From: Perognathus longimembris pacificus
Lineage: Eukaryota > Chordata > Mammalia > Rodentia > Heteromyidae
DNA: 64,000 nucleotides
Direction: 5' to 3'
Assembly (NCBI RefSeq): GCF_023159225.1
Contig: NC_063168.1
Location: 52,307,398-52,371,397, forward strand
Shown: positions 1 to 11,195 of the stretch, in pieces
Numbering within the stretch: position 1 is the stretch's first letter
Layout: the number at the start of each line of letters is the position of its first letter
Notes under the pieces: generated by a model
What the model saw: only the letters and a program-made list of their open reading frames with translations
What the model was told of the DNA's origin: nothing
The model's database searches: none
Position numbers and translations under genes: made by a program

Positions 1-154
1 ATTCCAGTAATATATGGAAATATTACTCATGCTTATTTTGTCTCCCCATCTCCCTTTTATTTGATTCTGAAATTTGAACTAAGGACCAAATGCTTGCTAG
101 GCAGGCATTCTACTTTTGAGCTATACCTTCCATCACACCTCTCTCTCCTTTTTG

Positions 155-387
155 GTGTGCCAATTCTGGAGCTTGAACTCAGGGCCTAGGTTCTATTCCT
201 GAGCTGTTTGTGCTCAAACCTAGTGCTCTTCCACTTGAGCTACAGCTCCATTTCTGACTTTTTTGGTGGCTAATTGCTGATAAGAGTCTCACAGACTTTG
301 CTGCCTGGGAGGGCTTCGAACTGCAATCCAGAAATCTCAGCCTCCTAAGTAGCTAGGATTACAGCCATGAGCCACTGGCACCCCAGC
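155..387 (-). repeat. B1-Geo composite SINE
   Basis: Reverse orientation: ggagcttgaactcagggcct (Geo-like half) followed by the 7SL/B1-like half ending tgagccactggcacc. Diverged. Confidence 0.8.
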
Positions 388-395
388 TCCATTCC

Positions 396-665
396 TTTTT
401 TTTTTTTTTTTTTTTGACTGGTAACTTTTTTTTGTTGTTGTTGTTGATCATGAGGTTTGAACACTGGGCCTGGGCGCTGTCCCTGAGCTCTTCAGCTCAA
501 GGTTAGTGCTCTTCTACTTTGAGCCACAGCACCACTTCTGGTTTTGTGGTGGTTAATTGGTGATAAGAGTCTCACAAACTTTCCTGCCCTGGCTGGCTTT
601 GAACTACAATGCTCAGATCTCAGCCTTCTGAGTAGGATTACAAGAGTGAGCCACCAGCACCCAGC
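396..665 (-). repeat. B1-Geo composite SINE
   Basis: Poly-T tail at 396-414, then the Geo-like half and the B1-like half ending gagccaccagcacccagc. Confidence 0.8.
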
Positions 666-1454
666 ATTGACTGATAACTTTTGAGATGGAGGCGGGTCCT
701 TGTTTCCTGCCAAGAGGTACCCTATTTTAAGACTTTCTGTCATAAAAAAGTGGGATGACAAGTGCACCATAACAATCAGCTTCTATTAAGATGGAGTCAT
801 GCAAACATTTCTGCTTGTCGCTGGCCTAGAACCCCCATCCTCCTTATCTCTGTCTCCCACAAAGCTGGGATGACAACCATGTACCACCAAGCTATTGGTT
901 GAAAAGGGGTCCTACTTGTATGCCTGGACCTCACAGGGCAATCCTTTCCATCTCAGATCTCAGCTTTATAGTAGCTTTGAATCCATGCATGAGTTTGGTA
1001 CCCAGTTCTTTTCTCTCTTTATGGTATTACAATATACCTATTCATTGTTTTATACAGTTGCTTTGTAAATCAGCTAAGAGAATAAATGAAAAAGAAATGC
1101 ATTTGTAGTATCTTTTATAATTCCACAACTATCTTTATTGGGTGTTATTTTTGTGGATTCAAATTACTATCTGGAGTCACTTGTTTTCAGCCAGAAGAGA
1201 ACTTCCTTTACTCTCTTTTATACAGTGGGTCAACTAGCAACTGAGTATTTTTGTTTATCTGAGAAAATCTGTCTTTCACTTTCATTTGTGGATGATAGCT
1301 TTATAATTTTTCTTCTGTTAACACAGATCTATTCTTGAGCCCCTCTAGTTGTTCATTTCTGTCAATGCACTTTTTCCAAATTTGATGTCTTAAAATAACT
1401 TCTGTTGCATTAAAGATACTGTTTCTCTCTCTTTTTCTCTGTGTGTCTCTCCTT

Positions 1455-1458
<4 letters not shown>

Positions 1459-1516
<58 letters not shown>
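1459..1516. repeat. (CT)n microsatellite
   Basis: Near-perfect CT dinucleotide run beside the tail of the next SINE. Confidence 0.95.
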
Positions 1517-1518
<2 letters not shown>

Positions 1519-1540
1519 CTCTCTACCTCTTTCTCTCTTT

Positions 1541-1752
1541 GTGCCAGACCTGGAGCTTGAACTCAGGGCCTGAGTGCTGTCCCTGAGCTTTTTTGCTCAA
1601 GGCTAGCACTCTACCACTTGAGCCACAGTTCTTTTTCCAAGGTTTTGGTACTTAATTGGGTCTTTACTACCCAGGCTAGCATGGAACCACAAATCTCAGA
1701 TCTCAGCCTACTGAGTAGCTATGCTTATGGGTATGAGCCACCAGGGCCAGGT
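1541..1752 (-). repeat. B1-Geo composite SINE
   Basis: Geo-like half (gagcttgaactcagggcctg) then B1-like half ending gagccaccagggccagg. Confidence 0.8.
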
Positions 1753-2071
1753 TTCTGATGCATATTGTAATCATTCCTTCCTTCTTTGTCATGCTATCCT
1801 TTATAGTTCTTTTTATAGTATTTTGAAAACATTTTTATTAATTCTGACATCTGCTCACTTTTCACTTCCAGTTTCTGTTCCAGCTTTTCTTCCATTCTAT
1901 GGATCATGCTTTATTATTTCTTTGCATGTTTTGCCATCTTTTTGTTGGAATTTTAAGACTATATTGTAGCAGTTCCGAATACTACTCCTTTCCTTCTAGG
2001 GTTTGTTGTTGCTATTATTTGCTTATTTGTTCAGTAACTAGCTGGATCATTTTAGTGAAGCCTATTCTGCC

Positions 2072-2096
2072 CGCCTGCCTGCCTGCCTGCCTGCCA
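2072..2096. repeat. (CTGC)n microsatellite
   Basis: Five to six CCTG units, followed by degenerate CTGT units to about 2136. Confidence 0.85.
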
Positions 2097-2865
2097 GTCT
2101 GTTGGTCTGTTCATCTGTCCATCTGTTTGTCTGTCTCTAATTTTCCTCTTCCACCTCCTTCATTCCTCTCTTTCTCTTCTACTCTCTACCACACAAAGGG
2201 TTAATAAGCTGGCGCTTTATTCAGGAAACTAGATTTGAACATTCCTAACATTCCTATGTTGACTCTAGGAAGATAATGGTACCACACACATTTTACTGTT
2301 GAATGCCACTAGTTGTTGTTTCAACAACCCTTGTGGTATAAATTGCAATGCATATTAATCCATTCAAGTTGTGGCATTTTTAGAAGGAATGACTACTGAA
2401 TTCTTTGTTAAATATTTGTTTTAACACCAGGAGGATTCCTCTCAGCTCTCTGCACACTAGCCAGCCCACAGCTGAGGCTGTATTTTCCTTATATCGCAAA
2501 TCTACTCCTGCTGCCTCTCACCACAATCTTCCCTGTTCCTTAGTGTACCTTTAGTTTTAAACTTTGCACATTGGAAATGACAAGACATTAGCAGTTTTAT
2601 GTTTGAAACAGGGCTCCAGGACAGGAGACAGTGACAAACTTCTAAATGACATTCTTTCTTGGGAAACCTAGTGCTAGGTTGGAGGTTCAGAGAGACTCTT
2701 GGGAGAATTGAAGGTGTATTTAGCTCCAGGTCCTCTTAAGCTGCCCTCTTTTGACAGGGAACTGTCTTAGGAACTAGACCAAGGGCTATTTTCTGCATTC
2801 TTGGCACTCAATCCCAGGTAGTCCCCATACCATAGGTGAAGCTGGGCAAAAGAAGAGAGTTCTTG

Positions 2866-3108
2866 CTGGGGGCTAGTGGCTCACGCCTGTAAGCCTAGCT
2901 ACTCAGGAGGCTGAGATCTGAGGATTGTGGCTCAAAGCCGGTCTGGGCAGGAAGGTCAGTGAGACTCTTATTGCCAGTTAACTACCAAAAAGCCAGAAAT
3001 GTAACTGTGGACCAAATGGTAGAATGCTTGTCTTGAGTGGGAAAATTAAGGGATAGCACACAGACCCTGAGTTTCAAGCCCATAAAAAAAAAGAAAGAAA
3101 GAAAAAGA
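2866..3108 (+). repeat. B1-Geo composite SINE
   Basis: Forward copy: ctagtggctcacgcctgtaa, then Geo-like half, then an A-rich (GAAA)n tail. Confidence 0.85.
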
Positions 3109-3939
3109 GTTCCAATTTCTTAACTGTACCCTGCCAGGACTTAGGTTCAGCAAGTAGAAATAGGATGAACATTTCTGAAGTCCCTTTCCTCCAGAGAGGA
3201 GAGCCCAGCATGGACATAGCTATTCTTGGCTGCTGCAATCTGGAACAGACTCTTCTTTTTTTTAAAGTACAGTTTTTCCCAGGACCAGCCTCAGACTGTG
3301 ATCTTCTGACCTATACTTCCCAAGTAGCTGGGGTTACAGGTGTGCATCACTATACTAGAGCCTCACTTTCATTTTTTGTGCTGCTTTTTAACAGGCTTTT
3401 TCCATGTTAATGGTTCATATTCACTTGCCACAGTGATTCATAGCCTGAGGTACCCAATGAAATTATAGTTAAAAGCTACACAGGGGATCTTAGTTTGAAA
3501 CCCTAGTTAACAACAATGGAAGCAGTTAATTAAATAAAAGATATATAAAGTATACTTTGTTTCATGTTTTTAATTGTCCAATTACCTTGATAGCCAGAGT
3601 ATTTGTAAACATCTCACTAATACTGTAGACATGAACATATTATTTTTGACAATAAACCAAGTTTAATTTCAAATACTAGAAGTAGAGAGTAAATGCTAAG
3701 TCATTTCATTTTTGAATATAGCATACTTTTAAATTATGCTAGAAGATAAATATATATAGTATAATAGATATTATATAGCACATACTATATATATTTTACT
3801 AATAGCATAAGATGTACTCTGTAATAAATATATTTCATATAGTTTCCAAGGATTATCAGTATAAAATGCCTTATTTCATTATTGTTCATTCATTTTTTTC
3901 ATTTTAGGTAATATTTATATTTTTCTCACTTTATTTTTG

Positions 3940-4014
3940 TGTGTTTAATACTGGAGATTGAAACCAACGCCTCTCATGCATACTATTAGCAAGTACTCTA
4001 CTACATCCCCAGCT
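3940..4014 (-). repeat. ID-like tRNA-derived SINE fragment
   Basis: Reverse ID-type monomer with tactctactacatccccagc end; diverged. Confidence 0.55.
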
Positions 4015-4049
4015 GTTGTTTTGTTTTATTTTATTTATGTATTTATTTT

Positions 4050-4277
4050 GTTGATCTTGGGGCTTAAACTCTGGGCCTGGGCACTGTCCCTGAGCTCTTC
4101 AGTTAAAGGCTAGCGCTCTTCCACTTTGGGCCACAGCACCACTTCTGTTTTTCTGATGGTTAATTGGAGATAAGAGTCTCATGGACTTTCTTGCCTGGGC
4201 TGGCTTTGAACTGTGATCCTCAGATCTCAACCTCCTCAGTAGCTAGGAGATAGGAGTGAGTCACCGGCATCCAACTA
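4050..4277 (-). repeat. B1-Geo composite SINE
   Basis: Geo-like and B1-like halves in reverse; ends about 190 nt before the first SOS1 exon. Confidence 0.8.
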
Positions 4278-4453
4278 GGTATTGTTTTATTTTTAATTGT
4301 GGTGAAAATAGAAGTCAATTACACCTGACTATCCATTCATCACTGTAGCTGTGTGTTTCCAGTAATCACATAATACCCAGTCCTTATACCCTAGATTATT
4401 GTACTTATTGTGCAAGATTTGAAAACCAGTACTTCACTGAGAACCTCTTTTAA

Positions 4454-4708
<255 letters not shown>

Positions 4709-5033
4709 TAGTAGATTACAAGATGGAATTATCTATACTTTGTTATGAGTTGATTGTTCTTTTTAAGATTATTCTATCAAAATGTATTCACAGATTCTAA
4801 CTTTTTAAAAGATGTCCAGTACTTAATTAATAATGTATGAAATGTTCGATGATATGCTCGTATAATGATGTGTCATACATAATTAAGTATTGTTGTTTTA
4901 ATATTTTTTGCATTCTTAAAGTCAAACTTACATTTTATGTTTGGGCTTTAATGATTAATCTAGCATATTTTAGCATGATCTGTGATTCCTTTGTGAACTA
5001 TAGCCTCCAAAAGTTAATTTTTCCTTCTTATAG

Positions 5034-5189
<156 letters not shown>

Positions 5190-5396
5190 TAAAAAACAAC
5201 ATTCATTTTATTAACTGAGCTTATAGATGTGTAATATACGAGCAGAAAATAGTTACTTAATAAATATTTAGTGTCTGAATCCCCTCAGTTTTTCTCTATT
5301 TGGACTTAAAGATAAAGCCAAATACAAGTCCAAGTTTAACATCCCAACTTGAAAATCCAGTATAAAATCTGAAGCTTTTTGTTTTGTTTTGTTTTT

Positions 5397-5586
5397 TGCC
5401 ACTCCTCAGGGTTGGCCTCAGGGCCTAAGCACTGTCCCTGGCTTCTTTTTGCACAAGGCTGGCACTCTTACCACTTGAGCCACAGCACCACTTCCAACTA
5501 TTTCTGTTTATGTGGTGCTGAGGAATCGAACCCAGGGCTTTGTGCATGCTAGGCAAGCACTCTGCCACTAAACCACATTCCCAGCC
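5397..5586 (-). repeat. IDL-Geo-type dimeric SINE
   Basis: Reverse dimer: Geo-like half then ID-like half with gaatcgaacccagggctt (B box) and end ccacattcccagcc. Confidence 0.85.
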
Positions 5587-5859
5587 TGTCTGAAGCTTTT
5601 TGAAATGAAAATTCCACCTTTTGCAGGTTAAGGATTACAATCAGAGAGCAAGCTCTTCAAATGGAGGGTTAGGAGGTCAGTACCAGCCTGGGTTACATAT
5701 CTCTATGTTTGACTACTTTATAGTCTTAGGCTGTGTGTTTAAGATTTATATGATAGATAAGTGAGTTTTATTCTTACACGTAGGTCTCATGCCCAAGACA
5801 TTTCATTATACACAAACGTTCCAAATCCAGCAAATTGAAAATGCATCTTCTCTCCCTGC

Positions 5860-5959
5860 TTTTTTTTTTTTTTTTTTTTTGGTGGTACTGGGCCAAAAAG
5901 CTCAGGGCCTTGTGTTTGTCAGGCAGGCGCTCTACTACTTGAGCCATGCTTTCAGCCCA
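5860..5959 (-). repeat. Monomeric ID-like SINE
   Basis: Poly-T then a single tRNA-like unit ending gccatgctttcagccc. Confidence 0.6.
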
Positions 5960-6189
5960 TAACACTTCTGACCCCAGTAGCAGATAAGGGGTAAGCAGCC
6001 TGTCTATACATCGCACTTTCTAATTTTATTTTTGGTAACCATTTGATATTATATAATACTTAGTTATATATTTATAGAGGTCTTTCAAATTCTGATAAAC
6101 CAGAATAGAAGACACATTATGCACACTCTTCAATATTAATAACTAATCATTAAAAATAAAAAGAATTTCACATGATTAAAAATCATAGT

Positions 6190-6388
6190 AGCTGGGGATA
6201 TGGCCTAATGGCAAGAGTGCTTGCCTCGTTATACATGAAGCCTTGGGTTCAATTCCCCAGCACCACATATACAGAAAGTAGAAGTGGCACTGTGGCTCAA
6301 GTGGCATAGTGCTAGCCTTGAGCTAAAAGAAGCCAGGGACAGTGCTCAGGCCCTGAGTCCAAGGCCCAGGACTAGCAAAAAAAAAATC
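6190..6388 (+). repeat. IDL-Geo-type dimeric SINE
   Basis: Forward: agctggggatatggcctaat (A box) and gggttcaattcc (B box), then Geo-like half and poly-A. Confidence 0.9.
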
Positions 6389-6394
6389 ATAGTA

Positions 6395-6633
6395 TAGCCG
6401 AGCTCTGGTGGCTCATGCCTGTAATCCTAGCTACTCAGCTGGCTGAGATCTGAGGATCATAGTGCAAAGCCAGCCACAGCAGGAAAACCATGAGACTCTT
6501 ATCTTCAATAAACCACAGAAAAGTAGAAGTGGATCTGTGGTTCATAGTGGTAGAGTGCTACTAGCCTTAAGCAAACAGAGCATAGGGACAGCACCCAGGT
6601 CCTGATTCAAGCCCCTCAGCCAACCAAAAAAAG
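6395..6633 (+). repeat. B1-Geo composite SINE
   Basis: Directly after the previous SINE; ctggtggctcatgcctgtaa to a short A-tail. Confidence 0.85.
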
Positions 6634-6971
6634 AATCATAGTGTGTATGCCTTTGGGCCCACACCTTCAACACATCAAAGTTTAATTCTCTTCACCTACT
6701 TCTTCCCCTCCCTGTTTTGTGTCAGGGGAAGAATATACTTTTATCTTCCTTGAATTTACTTGCTGTATTTCACATCTTCACTGTCTCATACTCTGGCTTC
6801 TTTCTTTGCTTGTGTATATGGTCAATGAGCCTTCCTCTGAATAGAAACTGTGATCACAATCTTTTACGTAATGTTTTTAGTGTTTGGCAGATTTTCTTCT
6901 CTCCTTTAACTCTATTTTTTCTATATTTTCTGCAGTTAATAAGTCTAAGACTTATAACCAATTGCAACCAT

Positions 6972-7194
6972 TTTTTTTGTTTGTTTGTTTGTTTTTTTTG
7001 GCCAGTCCTGGGCCTTGGACTCAGGGGCCTGAGCTCCATCCCTGGCTTCTTCCTGCTCAAGGCTAGCACTCCGCCACTTGAGCCACAGCGCCGCTTCTGG
7101 CCGTTTTCTGTATATATGTGGTGCTGGGGAATCGAACCTAGGGCCTCGTGTATCCGAGGCAGGCACTCTTGCCACTAGGCTATATCCCCAGCCC
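6972..7194 (-). repeat. IDL-Geo-type dimeric SINE
   Basis: Full reverse dimer with T-rich tail; little diverged, so young. Confidence 0.92.
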
Positions 7195-7227
7195 GCAACC
7201 ATTTTTATTTTATTATATTATAGTTAT

Positions 7228-7461
7228 TTCTTGTGTACTAGTCCTGGGGCTTGATCTCAGGGCCTGGGCACTCTTGCTGAGTTCTTTTGCTTAAGGCTGG
7301 CACTCTTCCACTTGAACCGTAGCTTTGCTTTTAGCTTTTTGGCAGTTAATTGGAGATTAGAGTCTCATAGATTTTCCTGCCTGGGCTGGCTTTGAACTTT
7401 GAGTCTCAGATCTCAGCTTCCTGAGTAGCTAGGATTATAGGTTTGAGCCATCAGTGCCAAA
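7228..7461 (-). repeat. B1-Geo composite SINE
   Basis: Reverse copy, moderately diverged. Confidence 0.8.
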
Positions 7462-7490
7462 CTTAATTTTTAAACTATTTATTTGTTTGT

Positions 7491-7724
7491 TTTTCCAGTC
7501 TCGAGGCTTGATCTCAGGACCTCAGGATCTGGGTGCCATCCCTGAGCTTGGTTTGCTCAAGGCTAGTTCTGCCACTTGAGCCACAGCCCCATTTCAGCTT
7601 TTCTTGGAGTTTATTGGAGATAAATTGCATGGACTTTCCTATCTGAACTGACTTCAAATAGTGATCCTCTGATCTCAGCCTCCTGAGTAGCTAAGATTAT
7701 AGGCATGAGCCACTGGCACCTGGC
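7491..7724 (-). repeat. B1-Geo composite SINE
   Basis: Second reverse copy in tandem with the previous one. Confidence 0.8.
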
Positions 7725-7894
7725 TTAAACTCATATTACATATTTTCAAGTTGTTTTCTGAAAGGTTTATGTTCACTTACAATGCCATCAAATGTATATC
7801 ATCTCATTATTTCCAACTTTAGGTACTTCAACATATTTTCTCAGATTAAAAAAAATAACCTGTTGTCTATTTGGGGTTTGTTTTTTTTTGTGGG

Positions 7895-8235
7895 GGGCTC
7901 TTTTTAAATTTTAATTTTACTGTCAAGGTGATATACAAAGGGGTTACAGTTACATATGTAAGGTAGTGAGTATATTTCTTGTCAAACTTGTTACCCCCTC
8001 CCTCATTTTTCTCCCACTTTCCCTCCACCCCCAGTCCCATCCCCCATATTGTACAGTTCATGTCCAACATATTGTCTTGTGAGCATCACTGTTGCATTGA
8101 TTCACCCTTTGTCTTTTGTCTCATCATTTTGTTGTTCGCCTTCCCATCCCTAATTCAGATAAACATGTATACAGTACCCAGGGTACCAAAATCAGATAAG
8201 CTATTCCCTATTTATTATAATTTATAGTCTGTTCC
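7895..8235 (-). mobile_element. Truncated L1-like 3' end
   Basis: On the minus strand it has a G-rich polypurine tract, then tgtaacccctttgtatatca and an AT-rich end. This layout is typical of L1 3' UTRs. A second copy is at 10984 and a third tail at 16236. Confidence 0.55.
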
Positions 8236-8539
8236 CTGTAGATATTTTTTTACCCATTTGCTTTGATAATTATATTCCATCTTATCTGTGGTCTTTTTCA
8301 TATCTGCTGTAGATACTCTTACCACCCTGCTTTTTAGTTTTTATTAGTTGGCACATACTAGTTGTAAATCTATAATCTGTCTATCTTCAGTATTTCTATA
8401 TTTGGCTACTCTAATAATTTAATATTGAATCATATTATCCTCTAGTGTTTTGTGATGAGTTTCATATTATATTTAACTCTTACCAAAATGATGTCTCATT
8501 ATTTGTTGAAAAAGGTACATTGAAAAGTTCCTATTTTCA

Positions 8540-8626
8540 GGTTGGGATGTAGCTCAGTGGCAAAGCACTTGCCTAGCAAGTACAACGTCCTGGGTTCGAT
8601 CCCCAGTACCAAAAAAAAAAAAAAGA
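8540..8626 (+). repeat. ID element (tRNA-derived SINE)
   Basis: gatgtagctcagtggcaaag (A box) and gggttcgatcccc (B box), then poly-A. Very close to a rodent ID monomer. Confidence 0.88.
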
Positions 8627-9284
8627 AAGAAAAGTTCCTATTTTCCCCATTTATATATGTGACTCCTTCAATATACTGATTGTATTGTCTCCCCTCACTG
8701 ATTTCTTACACTAGTGCCACAATTTTAATGATTGCCATTTTATAATTCTGATTTTCATCAGGGACAACTTTTGCCTCCCAGGGAACATTTAACAGGTGAT
8801 AGCTTTTATTATCTTAATTGGCATGGTGCTATAGGTATGCAATGAATAGAAGATAGGAATGTTGACAACATACTACAATGCACAGGTCCTCCTTCCCCCT
8901 ATCAAAGAAAAAAAGAAAAAGGTCTAGTCCAAAAGGTCAGTAATGCCAAGGCAGAGAAACCTGCTCTATAATTGGTTCTTGAATGTTTCTTCAGCATTTT
9001 CTATGACAACTTCATTTTTCCAAATGAAATTTATAATTTGGGGAAATTTGAAGAAAATCCCTCCTCCCCATCCATATAGTTCATTTGGTATGTGCTCTAT
9101 GATGTTTAGTACTGCTCCTTATAATTTTTCTGGGTACTTTGTTTTAGGATGGATGGTATTCATTTAGTCCATCTTAATACTAGTAACAATTTTAATGTCC
9201 TTAAATTTCCTAAATATTTAATATGTCAACAAATAATCTAGTGTCTCTTTTATCCAGTCCTGGGGCTTGAACTCAGGGCCTGGA

Positions 9285-9605
9285 CTAAATACAGTAGTTT
9301 ATGCCTGCACTCCTAGCTGCTCAAGAGGCAGAGATGGGGAGGATTGCAGTTCAAGGTCAGCCTCAGCAAAAAACGTCAAAGAGATTCCATCTTAGCCAGT
9401 GAAAAGCTGAGCCTGGTGGTATACATGTCATCCTAGCTACACAGAAAGCATACACAGGAAAGTCACTACCCTGGGCAAACCTAGGCATAATTTGAGACCT
9501 TGTTCAAAAAATAATAATAACAAAAGGGATTACAGTGTAGCTCAAGTGGTAGAGTAGCAAAAGCAAGGCCCTGAGTTTGAACCCACCAAAAAATAAAAAT
9601 AAAAT
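9285..9605 (+). repeat. Old B1/ID composite SINE
   Basis: Two diverged B1-like parts followed by a tRNA-like part (gtgtagctcaagtggtagag) and an A-rich tail. Confidence 0.55.
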
Positions 9606-9629
9606 AATTTGGTAAGAATAATCATTTTT

Positions 9630-9705
9630 AGCCTTGAGCAAAAGAGCTCAGCTCAGGGACAGCACCCAGGCCCTGAGGTCAAGCCACATGGCCAACCAAA
9701 AACAG
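9630..9705 (+). repeat. Geo-type half-SINE fragment
   Basis: ccttgagcaaaagagctcag to accaaaaac, the 3' half only. Confidence 0.6.
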
Positions 9706-9746
9706 ACTAAGCAGCTTGTTTTTGTTTTTTTTGTTTTTTTTTAAGG

Positions 9747-9816
9747 ACTGAAGAGAGGATGTAGCTCAGTGGTAGAGTGCTCGTTTCGTATGACTCAGGC
9801 CCTAGGTTTTATACCC

Positions 9817-9866
<50 letters not shown>
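9747..9866 (+). repeat. ID-like SINE with (CA)n tail
   Basis: tgtagctcagtggtagagtg monomer whose tail has become a (CA)n run at 9821-9866. Confidence 0.75.
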
Positions 9867-9867
<1 letters not shown>

Positions 9868-10019
9868 ATACTTGCAAATGTAGCTTTAACAGGTAAAAAG
9901 CTATAATTATAATTTTGCTACTTGCTTGATTAAATGTTTGATCATGTTAAGTATTCTTTTCTTGCTACAGACTTAATTGAGTTCATTATTTAAAAACACT
10001 AACTTATTTGTTTTTGTTT

Positions 10020-10252
10020 TTGTTTGCCAATCCTGGGGCATTGACTCAGGGCCTGAGCACTGTCCCTGGCTTCTTCCCCTCTCCCCCCCCCCCCCCCCCC
10101 CGGCTTCTTTTTGCTCAAGGCTAACACTCTACCTCTTGAGCCACAGCACCACTTCCAGCTTTTTTTCTAATTTATGTGGTGCTGAGGAATCGAACCCAGG
10201 GCTTCATGTATACAAGGCGAACACTTTACCACTAGGCCATATTCCCAGACCC
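10020..10252 (-). repeat. IDL-Geo-type dimeric SINE with poly-C insertion
   Basis: Reverse dimer split by a C homopolymer at 10083-10101 followed by a repeat of ggcttctttt. Confidence 0.85.
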
Positions 10253-10297
10253 TAAAAACACTAACTGTTATATCTACCCAAAAAAATGTTTTGTATT

Positions 10298-10523
10298 GGT
10301 GCTGTTTCTAAGGCTTGAACTCAGGGTATGAGTGCTGTTCTTGAGCTTCTTTTGCTCAAGGCTAGCACTCTGCCACCTGAGCTACACCTCCATGTCTAGC
10401 TTTTCAGTAGGTAATTGGAGATGAGTCTCACAGACTGTCATGCCCAGGCTGGCTTTGAACTGTGAGCCTCAGATCTTAGCTCCTGAGTAGCTAGAACTAC
10501 AGGCATGAGCCACCAACACTCTA
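10298..10523 (-). repeat. B1-Geo composite SINE
   Basis: Reverse copy with both halves. Confidence 0.8.
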
Positions 10524-10543
10524 CTTCTGACTTGATTTTTAAA

Positions 10544-10749
10544 TTTTTTTTTTTTTTTTGCCAGTCCTGGGGCTTGGACTCAGGGCCTGAGCACTGTCCC
10601 TGGCTTCTTTTTGCTCAAGGCTAGCACTCTGCCACTTGAGCCACAGCACCACTTCTGGCCGTTTTCTGTATATGTGGTGCTGGGGAATCGAACCCAGGGC
10701 CTCATGTATATGAGGCAGGCACTCTTGCCACTAGGCCATATCCCCAGCC
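10544..10749 (-). repeat. IDL-Geo-type dimeric SINE
   Basis: Near-intact reverse dimer with poly-T tail. Confidence 0.92.
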
Positions 10750-10777
10750 TGATTTTTAAAATTTAATTAAAAGTACA

Positions 10778-10983
10778 GGGCTGGGAATATAATATGGCTT
10801 AGTGGTAGAGTACTTGCCTAGCATGCGTGAAGACCTAGGTTTGATTCCCTCATAAACAGAAAAAGCCTTAAGTGGCACTGTGGCTCAAGTGGTAAAGTGC
10901 TAGCCTTGAGCAAAAGAAGCTTAAGAACAGTGCCCTGGCCCTGAGTTCAAGCCCCAGGACTGGCAAAAAAAAAAAAAAAAAAA
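10778..10983 (+). repeat. IDL-Geo-type dimeric SINE
   Basis: Forward dimer with 18-20 A tail, inserted directly beside the L1-like tail. Confidence 0.88.
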
Positions 10984-11195
10984 GTTATGTACAGAGGGGT
11001 TACAGTTAAGTAAGTCAAATAAAGAGTACATTTCCTTTTGTACAATGTCTCACCCCTTTCCTCACTCCCAGTTTTTTCCCTCCCACTCACCCACAAGTTG
11101 TATAGTTCATTTTCAACATAGTGTCCAGTGAGTACCATTGCTGCATTTGTTTACTCTATGTTCTTCCAATTCTGTGCTTCTTCTTCTGACTTGAT
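10984..11195 (-). mobile_element. Truncated L1-like 3' end, second copy
   Basis: Shares gaggggttacagtta and the C/T-rich tract (minus-strand polypurine) with the copy at 7895. Confidence 0.5.

Noticed and set aside
6717..7178. 153-codon plus-strand ORF
   Set aside because: Its second half is a reverse IDL-Geo SINE and the first half is intronic T-rich sequence. The same SINE-derived peptide recurs in many other ORFs in the window.
8540..8626. tRNA gene-like sequence
   Set aside because: A- and B-box motifs belong to an ID SINE: the cloverleaf is not intact, a poly-A tail follows, and many copies exist.
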